From: Lepidonotus clava
Taxonomy: Eukaryota > Annelida > Polychaeta > Phyllodocida > Polynoidae
Direction: 5' to 3'
DNA length: 64,000 nt
NCBI GenBank assembly: GCA_936440205.1
Contig: OW387150.1
Coordinates: 14,358,152 to 14,422,151 of the forward strand
Shown here: positions 1 through 11,700 of the stretch, piece by piece
Layout of the letters: the number at the start of each line of letters is the position of its first letter
Numbering within the stretch: position 1 is the first letter of the stretch
Translations under genes and position numbers: made by a program
Notes under the pieces: generated by a model
Seen by the model: the letters and a program-made list of their open reading frames with translations, nothing else
Databases searched by the model: none
What the model was told of the DNA's origin: nothing

Positions 1-172
1 ACAAAAAGATTTGCCTGGGGCAGAACATGTGGTAAATGTACATATTTAACCATGAATAATTCCAGATGGTTATATTTACATCTTATTAAACTAGTCATTT
101 AAAAAACTGACCCAAAGTACAAAGCTCTATTTCTCAATAAAAAATGCCCCAAGCCTTTTGATGAAAACCTAT

Positions 173-565
173 TGTTGTGCCCCTGGAATACCATTATCTT
201 TGTATTTTAGAGAGGTGTAATCTATGTTTGCAGTTTTGTATACATGTCATAGAATAGGGCCTATCTTGTGTGCTTTCTTATACATGTAGGTTGAAGGGGG
301 CCAAACTTCTGACCACTGGGGGTCACTGAGTGTACATTCCTCCTGGTCAGAAGTCTGTCAGAACTCTTGTCAGAACTTTGGGGTATATATAGCCCAGATG
401 TTGGGGCTGGGGGTTCAGTCTGTTGTAGGCCCTGGAGTAGTTTACACCATGTTTATTGTAACACTGGATTTACCCATAGTATTCTCATAGAAATAAAGGA
501 CTATATATTCTTCCTACAAGAGATTCATTATTTGGTCTTTGGGGATTTACCCTGGGGACCTAACA
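173..565 (+). repeat. Left LTR (393 bp)
   Basis: Same sequence as 3449-3841 and the same length. It contains a TATA box (TATATATA, 384-391) and an AATAAA signal (492-497), so the U3-R-U5 layout can be read directly. It starts TG and ends CA, as LTRs do. Confidence 0.9.
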
Positions 566-566
566 C

Positions 567-584
567 TGGTGGCAGCGTCGGGAT
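567..584 (+). other. Primer-binding site, probably tRNA-Leu
   Basis: The 18 bases beginning TGGTGGCAGCG lie one base after the left LTR. TGG is the complement of a tRNA 3' CCA. The following bases complement an acceptor stem ending CGCTGCCA, as in animal tRNA-Leu, and run on into T-arm sequence. The match to tRNA-Leu is from memory. Confidence 0.6.
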
Positions 585-739
585 GAGGACTTTAACATGC
601 AAAAGGATTTTATTGTGGATAACCAGCTACCAAAATAAGGACAATTAATGCAGACATGGGTTGAATTAGGAGTGACCCTGGATTTATTGTCTGTGACCTG
701 GGATTATGTTTGTTTATTGTGAGAGTGAATAGATATTTT

Positions 740-2095
740 GGAAAAAGGATGTGACACTCATTAGGATATTGTCACACCTGCAAATGACATCTGACAAATA
801 CTCTGATGTCACACATGAAATGGAATATCACAGCCACAGGGAGTGTGACACTTGTGTTGTGAGTGTGACAGTTGTATGGAGAGTGACACCTGCAGGGAGA
901 GTCACAGTTAGGAGAGTGTCACAAGTACATGGAATGTGACATCCTTGGGGTGAGTGTCACAGCTACAGGGAGTGTGACACCTGTGTTGTGTGTGTGACAG
1001 TTGTATGGAGAGTGACACCTGCAGGGAGTGTCACAGATATAAGGAGCGCGACACCTGTAAGGAGAGTGTCACAAGTACATGGAGTGTGACACCCTTGGGG
1101 TGAGTGTCACAGCTACAGGGAGTGTGACACCTGTGTTGTGTGTGTGACAGTTGTATGGAGAGTGACACCTGCAGGGAGTGTCACAGATATAAGGAGTGCG
1201 ACACCTGTAACGAGAGTGTCACAAGTACATGGAGTGTGACACCCTTGGGGTGAGTGTCACAGCTACAGGGAGTGTGACACCTGTGTTGTGTGTGTGACTG
1301 TTGTATGAAGAGTGACACTTGGAAGCACAGTGTCACAAGTACATGGAGTGTGACACCCATTGGCTGAGTGTGACAGCTACAAGGAGAGTGATGCCTATAT
1401 TGTGGGTGTGACAGTGGTAAGGTGTGTGACACCAAAGGTGAGAGTGTCACATGTGCAAGGAGTGTGACACCTCTGTGGTGAGTGTGACAGTTGCATGGAG
1501 TGTGACAGCTGTAAGGACAGTGTCACAAGTACATGGAGTGTGACATGCATAGGGTCAGTTTCACAGCTACAAGGAGTGTGACACCTATGTTGTGGGTGTG
1601 ACAGTTGTGTTGAGTGTAATGCCTGAAGGGTCAGTGTCACAGGTGCAAGGAGTATGACACCTAGAGGACAGAGTCCGTAGTACCTGGATTGTGACACCCA
1701 TAAGGGGAGTGTCAGAGCTATAGGGAGTGTGACACCTATAAGGTGAGTGTGACAGCTGTTAAGGGGGTGACGTTTACATGGATAACCACACAGTTGTAGG
1801 AGGTGTGACATGCTCACAGCTTAATGGAGTGTGACAGCCAGAGAACAGTACCACAGGTGAGGGAGTATATAACAGCAATGGATTATGTGATCCTGATAGG
1901 AGGGGTGACACCTACTTGGGAGTGTCACAGCTATAGGGATTGTGACAGCTGTGTTGATAATGTGACACCTGCATTGAGTGTGACACCCCCAGGAGCATGG
2001 GTGTCACAAGTGGAGTGTGTCTCACTATTGTCCTAGCAGAGGACTAGTGGCTGAAGATGTGACAGGTGACAGTAGAATGTGACAGTCGGGTGGAT
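740..2095 (+). repeat. TGTGACA/TGTCACA minisatellite inside the LTR element
   Basis: Units of about 25 bp of the form GTGTGACACCTG...GAGTGTCACA recur dozens of times. In the first part (about 929-1330) they form a higher-order repeat of about 150 bp, seen from the recurrence of ACCCTTGGGGTGAGTG at 929, 1077 and 1229. Copies become more degenerate to the right. TGTGACA and TGTCACA are reverse complements, so the array is rich in short palindrome-like pairs. The open frames here are by-products of the repeat. Confidence 0.85.
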
Positions 2096-3448
2096 AGTAC
2101 AAGAAGTCAGGTGATGAAAGCAGTGACATAGCTACCATGGAGGTGTTATGGCTATTGTTAGGAAGTGAGGCTGCGTGGAAATATGAGAACTATTATGGTG
2201 ACAGTGTTGACAGCAAACGAGGATAGGCTGTTGACAATGATTACCTGGAGTGACAGTAAGTCATTGGAAGAGGAACCAAAGGATTAAGTGGATAAGTGCT
2301 ATGGAATCTATAGTCTGTGATTAGAGTTATGGTGTAACTTTAGAAGGAGGATAGGCTTATTGGACTGGGAGTGATACAGCTATGTAATTCATGGAGGAAA
2401 GGTGCCTGAGTGTGTGAACTGGCCCAGGGAACACAAGACGTGTTGAGAGGCATTTCAACTTAGGACTTTTCAGGGAATTATGTTGAATTGAGAGCTGTTG
2501 GTGACCAATACGTGGCTTTGGAGAGTTCTAGTATGTTGCATAGGAGTAACTGCTGATACAGAAATGGAGATTCTAGGAGCACAGAAGGGAAGTAAGATCC
2601 ACAGGAAAGATGTGGCGGTGGTACAAGAAATTGTGTTTATGTGGTGTTTAATCCTGTTTAGGAATGGGGGCTTAGTTTCCCCATCTACATCATGTAGCCC
2701 TGTATTGATACCTGGCTGTAACACTGGTTCTGAGTATGGTTACAAAGTTTTGAGAAGGAGATCAAAGCTCGGTAGAGGATCCTCATCAGACTCTAGATCA
2801 GTTGATCCTCCAGACATTACCAAAGGACAATGAAGGGTGAGAGATGGACTAAAGAAGTGGTATCATCCCTCTACCACAAGGCTCAACTTTTTGGGTGGAA
2901 TACTATAGTTGTTTTGTTGACAGGTAGTGACATTTCTACCAACAGCTGAGTCTAATTTACTCATGTCATGGAAGAGTTAGCAGCTGACCTCAGGAGGTCA
3001 GTCTCTGACAGCTGACCACAGCTGTTGATTGGTGTCCAGAGATTAAGCAATTTAAAGAAAACAGATTAGTGTCAAAGTTCAAGTGGTTTACAGAAATTTG
3101 ATTTTCAAGAAGTTTTTGGATAACCTTTTACCATGTTTCTAAATGTTTTGTAGATTGGGCTAGGATAGTTAATGTCCTGAGAAAAGTTTTGATTTAACTG
3201 AAAGTTGTAGTTTGTATGTGACTAGATATTTGTCTGTCTAATTTTAAATGTGTATAATAGATCTTACAGAGAAAAGGAACAGCTGTGTGAATTATACATG
3301 TGCCTGGGCTTGGATTACAAATAGCCCTACAATGGAGAGACTTGCTTTTATTCAAAGACTCTATTCATTTTGGAACATTTAAGGACCATTATCAAGGACA
3401 TTATTTTAGCATACTATCAGGAGATAGTATTGACTTGGTAGGGGGTAG

Positions 3449-3841
3449 TGTTGTGCCCCTGGAATACCATTATCTTTGTATTTTAGAGAGGTGTAATCTA
3501 TGTTTGCAGTTTTGTATACATGTCATAGAATAGGGCCTATCTTGTGTGCTTTCTTATACATGTAGGTTGAAGGGGGCCAAACTTCTGACCACTGGGGGTC
3601 ACTGAGTGTACATTCCTCCTGGTCAGAAGTCTGTCAGAACTCTTGTCAGAACTTTGGGGTATATATAGCCCAGATGTTGGGGCTGGGGGTTCAGTCTGTT
3701 GTAGGCCCTGGAGTAGTTTACACCATGTTTATTGTAACACTGGATTTACCCATAGTATTCTCATAGAAATAAAGGACTATATATTCTTCCTACAAGAGAT
3801 TCATTATTTGGTCTTTGGGGATTTACCCTGGGGACCTAACA
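3449..3841 (+). repeat. Right LTR (393 bp)
   Basis: Direct copy of 173-565 with the same TATA box (3660-3667) and AATAAA (3768-3773). It is followed by the target duplication CTAT. No difference from the left LTR was seen by eye. Confidence 0.9.
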
Positions 3842-3845
3842 CTAT

Positions 3846-5670
3846 TTACAATTCCTGAGACAACTAGACGGTCTCTGCCCTCACTGAATAAAGTCTATCT
3901 GATTATGATATAGTTATAATAAGACCCCCTGCACAGTTAGACAAACAGAGGATGGGAGGGGGCGATGTCAGATCGGGGATTGTTAATCTAATGGTTCCCA
4001 GACGTGATAGGAATGGCCAAGCGTTAAAGGTGGTCATGGGTCATTGAGCATTTGTCAGTTGGACCGTGACGCTGATCAGTTTGTATAGTATCGAATTGTC
4101 TCCTATTTTATGTTGGCCAGGGAGATGTGGTTTATGGGATCGACTGGAATCGTATTTGTAATGGTTATTACCGCTATAGCCGGGCTCTGCTCCAGTCAGA
4201 GAAATGATAAACTGTGTGTTTTAGGTTTGAATCCTTCAAGCTAAGTAAAATAATTCCATTTTTGTTTTTCCCCTTTTTATATGCCGTCTTCCTCTATAAG
4301 AATATATTATTTTCCCCGTAAATCCTCAGTAAAACAACCAGTTAAAAACGATATAAGTACATGTAATATGACTGCTAATGGCTAAATGACAGTTTTCTCA
4401 AATCAGGTCCCAGATGATACTCAAGGAAATAAACCTGCCAGCATTCATCATCTTTCCAAAGACTTTTACGGTGTATTATTCATTGTGAGAATTCAATTAT
4501 AAAATTTGGTAGTTTGATTAATATCCCCCAGCAGGATCAATTGCCCTGTGATATGTCTACCATTGCTTCAGTGAATACATATTTCTCCCTAAGGAATGTC
4601 CACCTTTTAATGTCTAACATTTTTACTGCCGTTAATAATATAGTGTTTTGGTAAAACATGACACCAAAATTTCCTTCATTAGACCAAAATAATGGGCCAT
4701 CCTCACCTTTAGTTATCATGTCATTCGGATATTGGATTAAAGGGCGAGAGTGAGGGGTTGGGGTGGGTGGTTGGAAGGGCGTCTTTGATTCTTGATCCCT
4801 TCCCTATGCATGCGACAGAGATAACAACAAATGAAACCTTTACTAAGAATATTTGCCTGGAAATTTCTCCACTTCATTTCAGAATCCCAGATGCACCCCT
4901 GCCAATAACAAAAATACTAAAAATACCTAATACAATGTCAAAAAACATTCCTCACTCCACCAAAGACAATCAGTGGAAGTCCATTAATTTAGGCTGTCTA
5001 TCGAGGCCTATATAAATGTTCTGGTCTGCTCACTCCCTTTATGTTCGGACTAATTTATCACCAGGTACGACAAACGTGACAGAGTGCATTCCTTATTCCT
5101 GGATCAGACAGCCAAAGCCTGGAATATAGAAGTAGGTCCCTAGTAATCCAGGTGTTTACTATAGAGGCCAGGGGATTCAGGTAAGGTGGGAGTCTTTTTA
5201 CAACTTACCAACATCCATGAAGAGTAGTCATTTCAAGGATATTTTTCAGTTTATTGTTATTGCCTCATCGAATCAGTGGGTTGAAATTATGAACTAATCA
5301 GAATTTGGGCTACTTGTTAGTAAAATCCTATACATAGTCAGTCTTTTGAAGGTATATTTGCAGGATGTCTACTTCAAATCCCAAAATAAGTATACAATCA
5401 TTAGTAAACAGCTCAAACAAAATCAAACTCAGCTAATAAGTTGCCTGCATGAAAAATAGCATACCAGAGAGATATCTTTATGATGATAATCAGTCAGGAA
5501 CAAAACATATACACGTAAATCTGATACTTAAAATGAAATTGAACTGACCTTGTTTTGCTTGTTAGCGAATGAAATGGATTGAATCCAATCTTGTCAACAG
5601 TGGCACTTTTATGCAAGGACCCGTAACTACAAGTGTCAACCCGAAATAAATCGGGCCTGCTTTCCCCCCT
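3846..5670. other. Non-coding, nothing recognised
   Basis: Moderately AT-rich sequence. The few short open frames show no family resemblance, and no repeat or RNA gene was seen. Confidence 0.5.
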
Positions 5671-5674
5671 TTAA

Positions 5675-5919
5675 GGCTGGTTCCCACCTTACGACTCATG
5701 TGTTTCCGATCAGGATTGCGACGGGATCGGCAGTAATTATGGATAGAATCGTAACATACTGGGATCAAAATCATGTGAACCAGCTATAGGAAAACATAGT
5801 GTTAGAAAAACTGTTGGAAGTATCGTAATATAGTCGGAATTAAAATTCTATTACGATCATGCCCCGATGCTGTCGTAATCCTAATCGTAACTGCAAGAAT
5901 CGTAAGGTGTGAACGGCCC
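5675..5919. mobile_element. MITE with TTAA target duplication
   Basis: TTAA at 5671-5674 and 5920-5923 flanks a 245-bp element. Its ends are imperfect inverted repeats of about 23 bp: left GGCTGGTTCCCACCTTACGA, right complement GGGCCGTTCACACCTTACGA. The interior has repeated TCGTAA-type motifs and no coding frame. TTAA duplications are used by piggyBac and Kolobok elements. The GGG-type terminus suits Kolobok slightly better, but the family is not settled. Confidence 0.7.
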
Positions 5920-5923
5920 TTAA

Positions 5924-7900
5924 ACGTTGCCCACGACAGGTTGACCCCAAACTTCATCTACTGCACAAGGTCCTAAATTGATTGTCCAACTGTTAAAACC
6001 CTTCGGTGATTTATGACTTGGTATAAGAGGAACTGTTTCTATGCGTTGCATATCTTCGCTTTTTAGCACCTGCAAACCGACATCTATACATAAATGATTC
6101 CAATTTCCAATGAAACATAAACACGTTTTCGATACCACCTGGATTTTATGTTCATCGTTTTGAATGTAACTAGATAACTCACTTACCTAATTCATTGTGG
6201 CCAAAACAAATGTGGCGTTGCCTTGACACATTCATCGGATGAAATCTCACTATTCTCACATTTACTATCACCTTTAACTGTTATCAATTTAACTATAAGA
6301 GTTTATGTATGTGAGGAATGCGAAAGAAGATTTGCCAAAATTCACAAAATTTGGTTTGCAATTTATATAATCTTAATTATTATTATTTGACAGTATGCTT
6401 ACTTCTCACCATTTTCCTGCCGAAACATAGCACTGGCTGCTGACAATCACTCACTTCCAAAGAAAAAAAACCCATCAATTTTTAACAATTTCACAATACA
6501 CATACACCTAATGTCGTCATCCATAAGATGTGATTAGCGTCCACAAATCTGTAAGTGACAACTTGTGCTGACGGTGTAAAGGAATGGTTTAATTGAGAAG
6601 TCCGGCAGGTGTGAGGGTGGGCAGTGGTCAGTTGGTGGACTGTGGTGGTCACTCTCACACCTGATTAGGGCCAGACACAGTAGGCACTGACCTCTGTCCA
6701 GTTTCCCAGGCCCGGCCAAAACAGGGGGTGCTTGGTTTAAGGTGTTAAACTTGATACACATCTTCACTTTAGCTGACTATGAGTGACAGAAATCATTAAG
6801 AATTTTTTTTATTGCGTTTATTCATAGCAAAACTTTCAGGTAAATAACCTGATCTTCCAAGCGTGCCAGTCTTGGTACAACTAAGGCACTACATTTATAG
6901 ATATAAAGATAAACAATTACACAGAATACAAGTTATATATCATAGTATACCGTGCACTACCATAACTAGTTGTCAGTTAGGTAAAAACACAGGGTTAGAC
7001 AATTGGATACTAAGACATGTGATTATCAGTTCATAAGTTAAGAAAACGTTTCAAATAATTTACTTATTTATATCAGGCAATGGCACTGTCTGTAGTAACA
7101 ATTCAATGTCTTGATCGATATAATACATCATGATGTATGGAATAGTCACAAATTTTGTGTCAATTATGTTTTTTGGAGAGAATGAAAAATATTATTAATT
7201 AAAGTGATATGCAGTAATTGATTACCCCTTCAAAGTTCTCGGAATTTAACCTAAAACCAATCTCATCGCAAATCTGTACTGTAATATATGAAGGAGAACT
7301 TCATTCTAACCAATGTGGCCTACTGAAGGTAAGTCCATCAACCCAAAGGAAATAAAAAATCAGAGATAAAATCAATAAATCAATTAAAGTAATTAGAACC
7401 AAGCTTGCTATAGGCCTACTACTAGTAAAACCATAAGCACAATCCTCCAGTAATCCCCATGCAGGTAAGCCTATAGTATGGAAGTATATATACAGGTGAG
7501 GTATTGGTCCCCAGGTAGGTAGAACCCCACAGGGGACCACCCAGACTTACCCACACCCACCTGTCTCACCTCCTCACCCCAACGCCCCCTTACGGTCTTT
7601 TTACTTAACCCCAAAGGTCACCAAGAACATCTTTTACAAGTGAAGAATATCTCCGGATCAAAATGGGATATTCGCGAGCAGTCTTTCTCCAGAATTTGGT
7701 GATTAGATCTCACCTTTATCATCTAGTGTAATTACGATTTGATGATTATGTAAACCATGTGTTTTACATTCTATATTTTTGGATTACTCCGTTAAGATGT
7801 ACAGGGGTGTTTCCATGGTTACGGGCTGGACACAGTGACCACTGCTTGGTGTAAGAATACACTTGGGGCACGCAACCTAACCAGATGGCGCCTAATAAAA
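5924..7900. other. Non-coding; possible LINE 3' tail
   Basis: No gene recognised. On the minus strand, about 6805-6900 ends in AATAAACGCAATAAAAAAA, which is how many LINE or SINE 3' ends look. Nothing upstream of it supports a longer LINE copy, so this is a weak observation. Confidence 0.35.
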
Positions 7901-8009
7901 AAGTCCCGCTGTCTAAGGGAAAAGGGAAGACGGGATTATAGGAAAAATGTCCGGAAACGGATGTGGAAATAGATGCGACAGGGTGTGGATGAAAGAGTAT
8001 ATGGAGAGG

Positions 8010-8750
8010 ATGGCGAGGTGGAGGAAATTGGGGAGAGAGGGAGGGAGGAGGTGGGGGCTCAAGAAGGAATATGGGGGTGGAGGGAGAGGAGAAATAGTTA
8101 TGTATCCGGGGTATAGATGGAGAAAGCGGTAAGAAAGCGAGGAGAGGGATAAAGGGAGGAGAGGGAGGAGAGGGAGGAGAGGGAGGAGAGGGAGGAGAGG
8201 GAGGAGAGGGAGGAGAGGGAGGAGAGGGAGGAGAGGGAGGAGAGGGAGGAGAGGGAGGAGAGGGAGGAGAGGGAGGAGAGGCAGGAGAGGCAGGAGAGGC
8301 AGGAGAGGAATGAGAGGAAGCAGAAGAAGCAGAGGGAGGGGAGGGAGAAAAGGGGGGGAGGGAGAAAAGGGAGAAGAGGGAGAAAAGGGAGAAGAGGGAG
8401 AAGAGGGAGAGGAGGGAGGGGAGGGAGAGGAGGGAGGGGAGGGAGGAGAGGGAGGAGAGGGAGGACAGGGAGGAGAGGGAGGACAGGGAGGAGAGGGAGG
8501 AGAGGGAGGACAGGGAGGAGAGGGAGGAGAGGGAGGAGAGGAAGGACAGGGAGGAGAGGGAGAAGAGGGAGGAGAGGGAGGAGACTGAGGGGGGGGGGAG
8601 GAGAGGAGGGGAGGGAGGGGAAGGAAGACAAGGTATGACATTGGAAAATTTGGGAGAGAGAAAAAGGAGGGAAGGAGAAGAGGGACGGAAAAAGAAGTGC
8701 AGGAGGGAATAAGGTATGGATTGGTGTAAGGGGAGGTGGGGGGGGGGTGT
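8010..8750 (+). repeat. Long purine tract, GGAGGAGAG-type minisatellite
   Basis: Nearly uninterrupted purine on the + strand, built mainly from the 9-mer GGAGGAGAG and variants such as GGAGGACAG and GGAGAAAAG. The regular core is 8150-8590. All three frames on the minus strand stay open and give Pro/Ser/Leu-only products, so the long open frames here are artefacts of composition. Confidence 0.9.
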
Positions 8751-8754
8751 TCTA

Positions 8755-11700
8755 AGTGACCATGGACGCCGTGTGTGGCAGGCTACAGAGGATGTCAGCG
8801 TGTTAACTGTACAAAGCCGGTAACCCTACCCCGACCCGGGTAGTCCCGGTAATGGATGGGCGCCGATTAATTTATACCACAGGAGCATGTTGTCTCCTAT
8901 TGTCCCCTCCCGACTAAAGACTGTCTCCTCCCGGCCCGGCCCGACCCGACAATACCCACAGCACGCTAGGCTGGAGAATGGCGGCCCACCGTCTCTATTC
9001 ACCACCACGTAGCGCTGCAAACCGGGGATATGCGAGCGCTAAGAGGCTAATAAATGAGCCGACATTAATTTTCTAACCGACGGGAGATAGTCTGAAGTCT
9101 TTCTCCCTCTGTTTACCTGCCTATTGCTCCTTAAGAGGCCGACCCTTCCACCTTTTACCTCACCCCCTTCCTGTCCCATGCCGTGGTCGGCCATTCTCTG
9201 GTCGTTCTGCTAGGGAGATTGAATGCTCATTTTGATATATTTATTGGGAGGTTTATATGGGAGGAGTAGATCAAAGGACGCCGACTGAAATAGACATAGA
9301 CCTACCTGTCTCCGGGCCGCCCAGGAGGCCACAGGTGTGGGTGTTAGAGTCAGTTCTGCTACTGTTGACTTGAGGGATGTACTTTGATGTATGAAGTTTT
9401 GAGTGGCTCCCTGTATTGATGAAAGGGTAAAGAAATTAATTATCTATCAAAAGGTCATGAATGCGTCTAAAATTACACACTTCCAAAGAGCCAGTATATA
9501 AACAGATTCTATAATATTGTATAAAATTGTCTTGTAACAATAGATATGCTTTTAAAAATTAATCTAATTGAATTTTCGCAATTCATTATTTTCGTAGTAG
9601 ATATACTTTTTAAAAATAATCTAATTGACTTTTCACAATTAATTGTTTCGTAGTCTTATAACTATAACAATGCTGTCGGCAGTCATAGTATTTTCCTCAT
9701 AAAATTATTAACTTAATCGTACTTGATAAGTCCAGTCTCCTATAAATGAAGTTCCCACATTCAACGAAAGGCGGCTACAGTATATGAGTAGTTATAAACC
9801 TCTTTAGAACTAGCTGTTTATATTCATATCGTGCTACACAATGTAAGCAAACCAACACATAAAATCCAAATGAAATTTAGTATCTTTTTTCACGGTTAAA
9901 GATATATAAAAAAAGTATTAATCCCGAGGGCTACATAGAGAGATAAAATTACTTGCATTGGGACATTATTAACTGACAGTATGCAACTATAATACTTGAA
10001 ACTGGGGTGATTACTTCAATTGATTGCCTATACATATTTTCTTTAACTCTTCAACCCTATACAGCCTAAAGTACGTAAATTGATTGAAACTGTAGATACA
10101 CACATTTTGTCCGCTTTAATTATTCACCACACCCCCTTGATGTTTACGCAATTGATGCAAAGACGTTTATCTGATTTGGCTCGATTTGCTGTGCTTCGAA
10201 TCAAACCATAATAAAGTTGCAAATATAACCAAATGTGACCAGATAAAAATAAATTCTTTTTGATACCTCCAGATATCCAAGATAAACGTATTATATTCCG
10301 GAAACCTTTTTTAGATTTGATTCTCTTGATCTTGCCCCTTGTAATCCGATCTGTTTCAGGTCATCAATTGTTATTTCCTTTGTCAGATTTGTACTTAGAT
10401 TCGTTGGACAAGTTGAAGAAAGCAATGAGTCATCGAAGGGGGACCACCTTGGGTGGTAGCTTCTCCACCCGTTGTTGGTGTTTTTAGTTATAAACATCAC
10501 AATTTAGTGCATTGTTAATTTTCTATGAGAAGCGGATCAATGAATATTTTTTAAAACAAAAACTAAAGAAAAAAGAAGGGGAGCGATACTGTTGGCCTCA
10601 CGTTCTCCTCTAGGTTGAGACACTGTTTGGCTCAGCGTACGATATTATAAGTGTTTTCGTGGTAGTATAGTATATTTGATGAAATACGATGGGGTAGTAA
10701 CAAATAGAAACGATCTGAATTTCTTTCCATGTAGATCTCAATTTTGGATGAATAAACCAGAACTACATTGCAAAACAGTATTACGTAGCTCTATATATCA
10801 TATCGCATTTATATTGTATGTACATATGAATAGGTAGATAGATGATTAGACAGATAGTTAGATAGACAGATATAGTTTGATATGTTGTCATGCAAAATGC
10901 CACTTTCGAGTGTATAGCAAACTACTATATATATGTGTAGTTTTGCGTGTACTAAACATTACGTGAGATCACCCTTAACTTTAGACCATGACAAGCCTGA
11001 CAAACCTCACGACCAGCTACGAATGGGAAGGTAAATACCTAATAAAGCTATTCAATCCGAAAAATTGCCGCAAAAAATACCGCACAATCAACCCTACCAT
11101 CCGAGCGGTACTTTGACAGGCGCCCATTTTTGAGAGAGAGTTTGTGGAGAGGGACTTGTAGGAAACATTCAGTGCTCTAAATGAAGGGTGTTAGGCCGGT
11201 GTTAGGCTCACAAACTGCCCTTTTCTCCCTTTTAGGTCTCTCATCACAAAGTAGCCCGCCTAAGTAGGCGTCAGATGACGCCAATCGCTGGAGGGCGCCA
11301 CTGTGGTCTTTGAAGAGCCGCCCCTCAGTTAGAAGAGGCGTCACCAGTGCGCAAGCGCCATCACTCTCCAAGCCTAGATCTAGTCACTGATTCCCTGTTG
11401 GAATACAAAAGACCAGCTTGGAGATGGACGACTTAGGCGTCTTCCCACCCTAATTGAATTAATACTGGCCTTAGAGGGTGTTTGTCAGGTGGCTAAGGTA
11501 AAGGCTACTTTAAAGTTTAAATAGCCTATGCTAAATAGTCATCTGTTGGATACTTTTGGCCTAAAGGGCCCATAGGGCACACACGCTAATAGTAGTAGGC
11601 GGCCATTCGGTGGCCCAAGATGAGAGAGGTTGGAGGAAAGAACAGTTGGTATTTGGAGAAACAATCTTGCAGTTAGATGTGTAGCTGGACATATAGAGTA

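Larger units (their letters stand above)
173..3841 (+). mobile_element. Non-autonomous LTR retrotransposon with internal minisatellite
   Basis: Two direct copies of a 393-bp sequence that begins TGTTGTGCCC and ends CCTAACA bound a 2.9-kb interior. The four bases CTAT occur immediately outside both ends (169-172 and 3842-3845), a normal LTR-element target duplication. A primer-binding site follows the left LTR after one base, and a short G-rich tract (3438-3448) precedes the right LTR. The interior has no gag or pol similarity. It is largely a tandem array (740-2095) followed by non-coding sequence, so the element is a derivative of the TRIM/LARD kind that would depend on proteins from another element. 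As a non-autonomous element it looks structurally whole. The LTRs look identical, so insertion was recent. The parent family (Gypsy or another) cannot be told without coding sequence. Confidence 0.88.

Noticed and set aside
1181-2036. Open frames rich in His, Thr, Cys and Val in the first minisatellite
   Set aside because: Translations of the 25-bp repeat, on both strands.
7913-8641. Long Pro/Ser/Leu-rich open frames on the minus strand and Gly/Glu-rich frames on the plus strand
   Set aside because: All frames are open because the sequence is a purine repeat; no protein-like composition.
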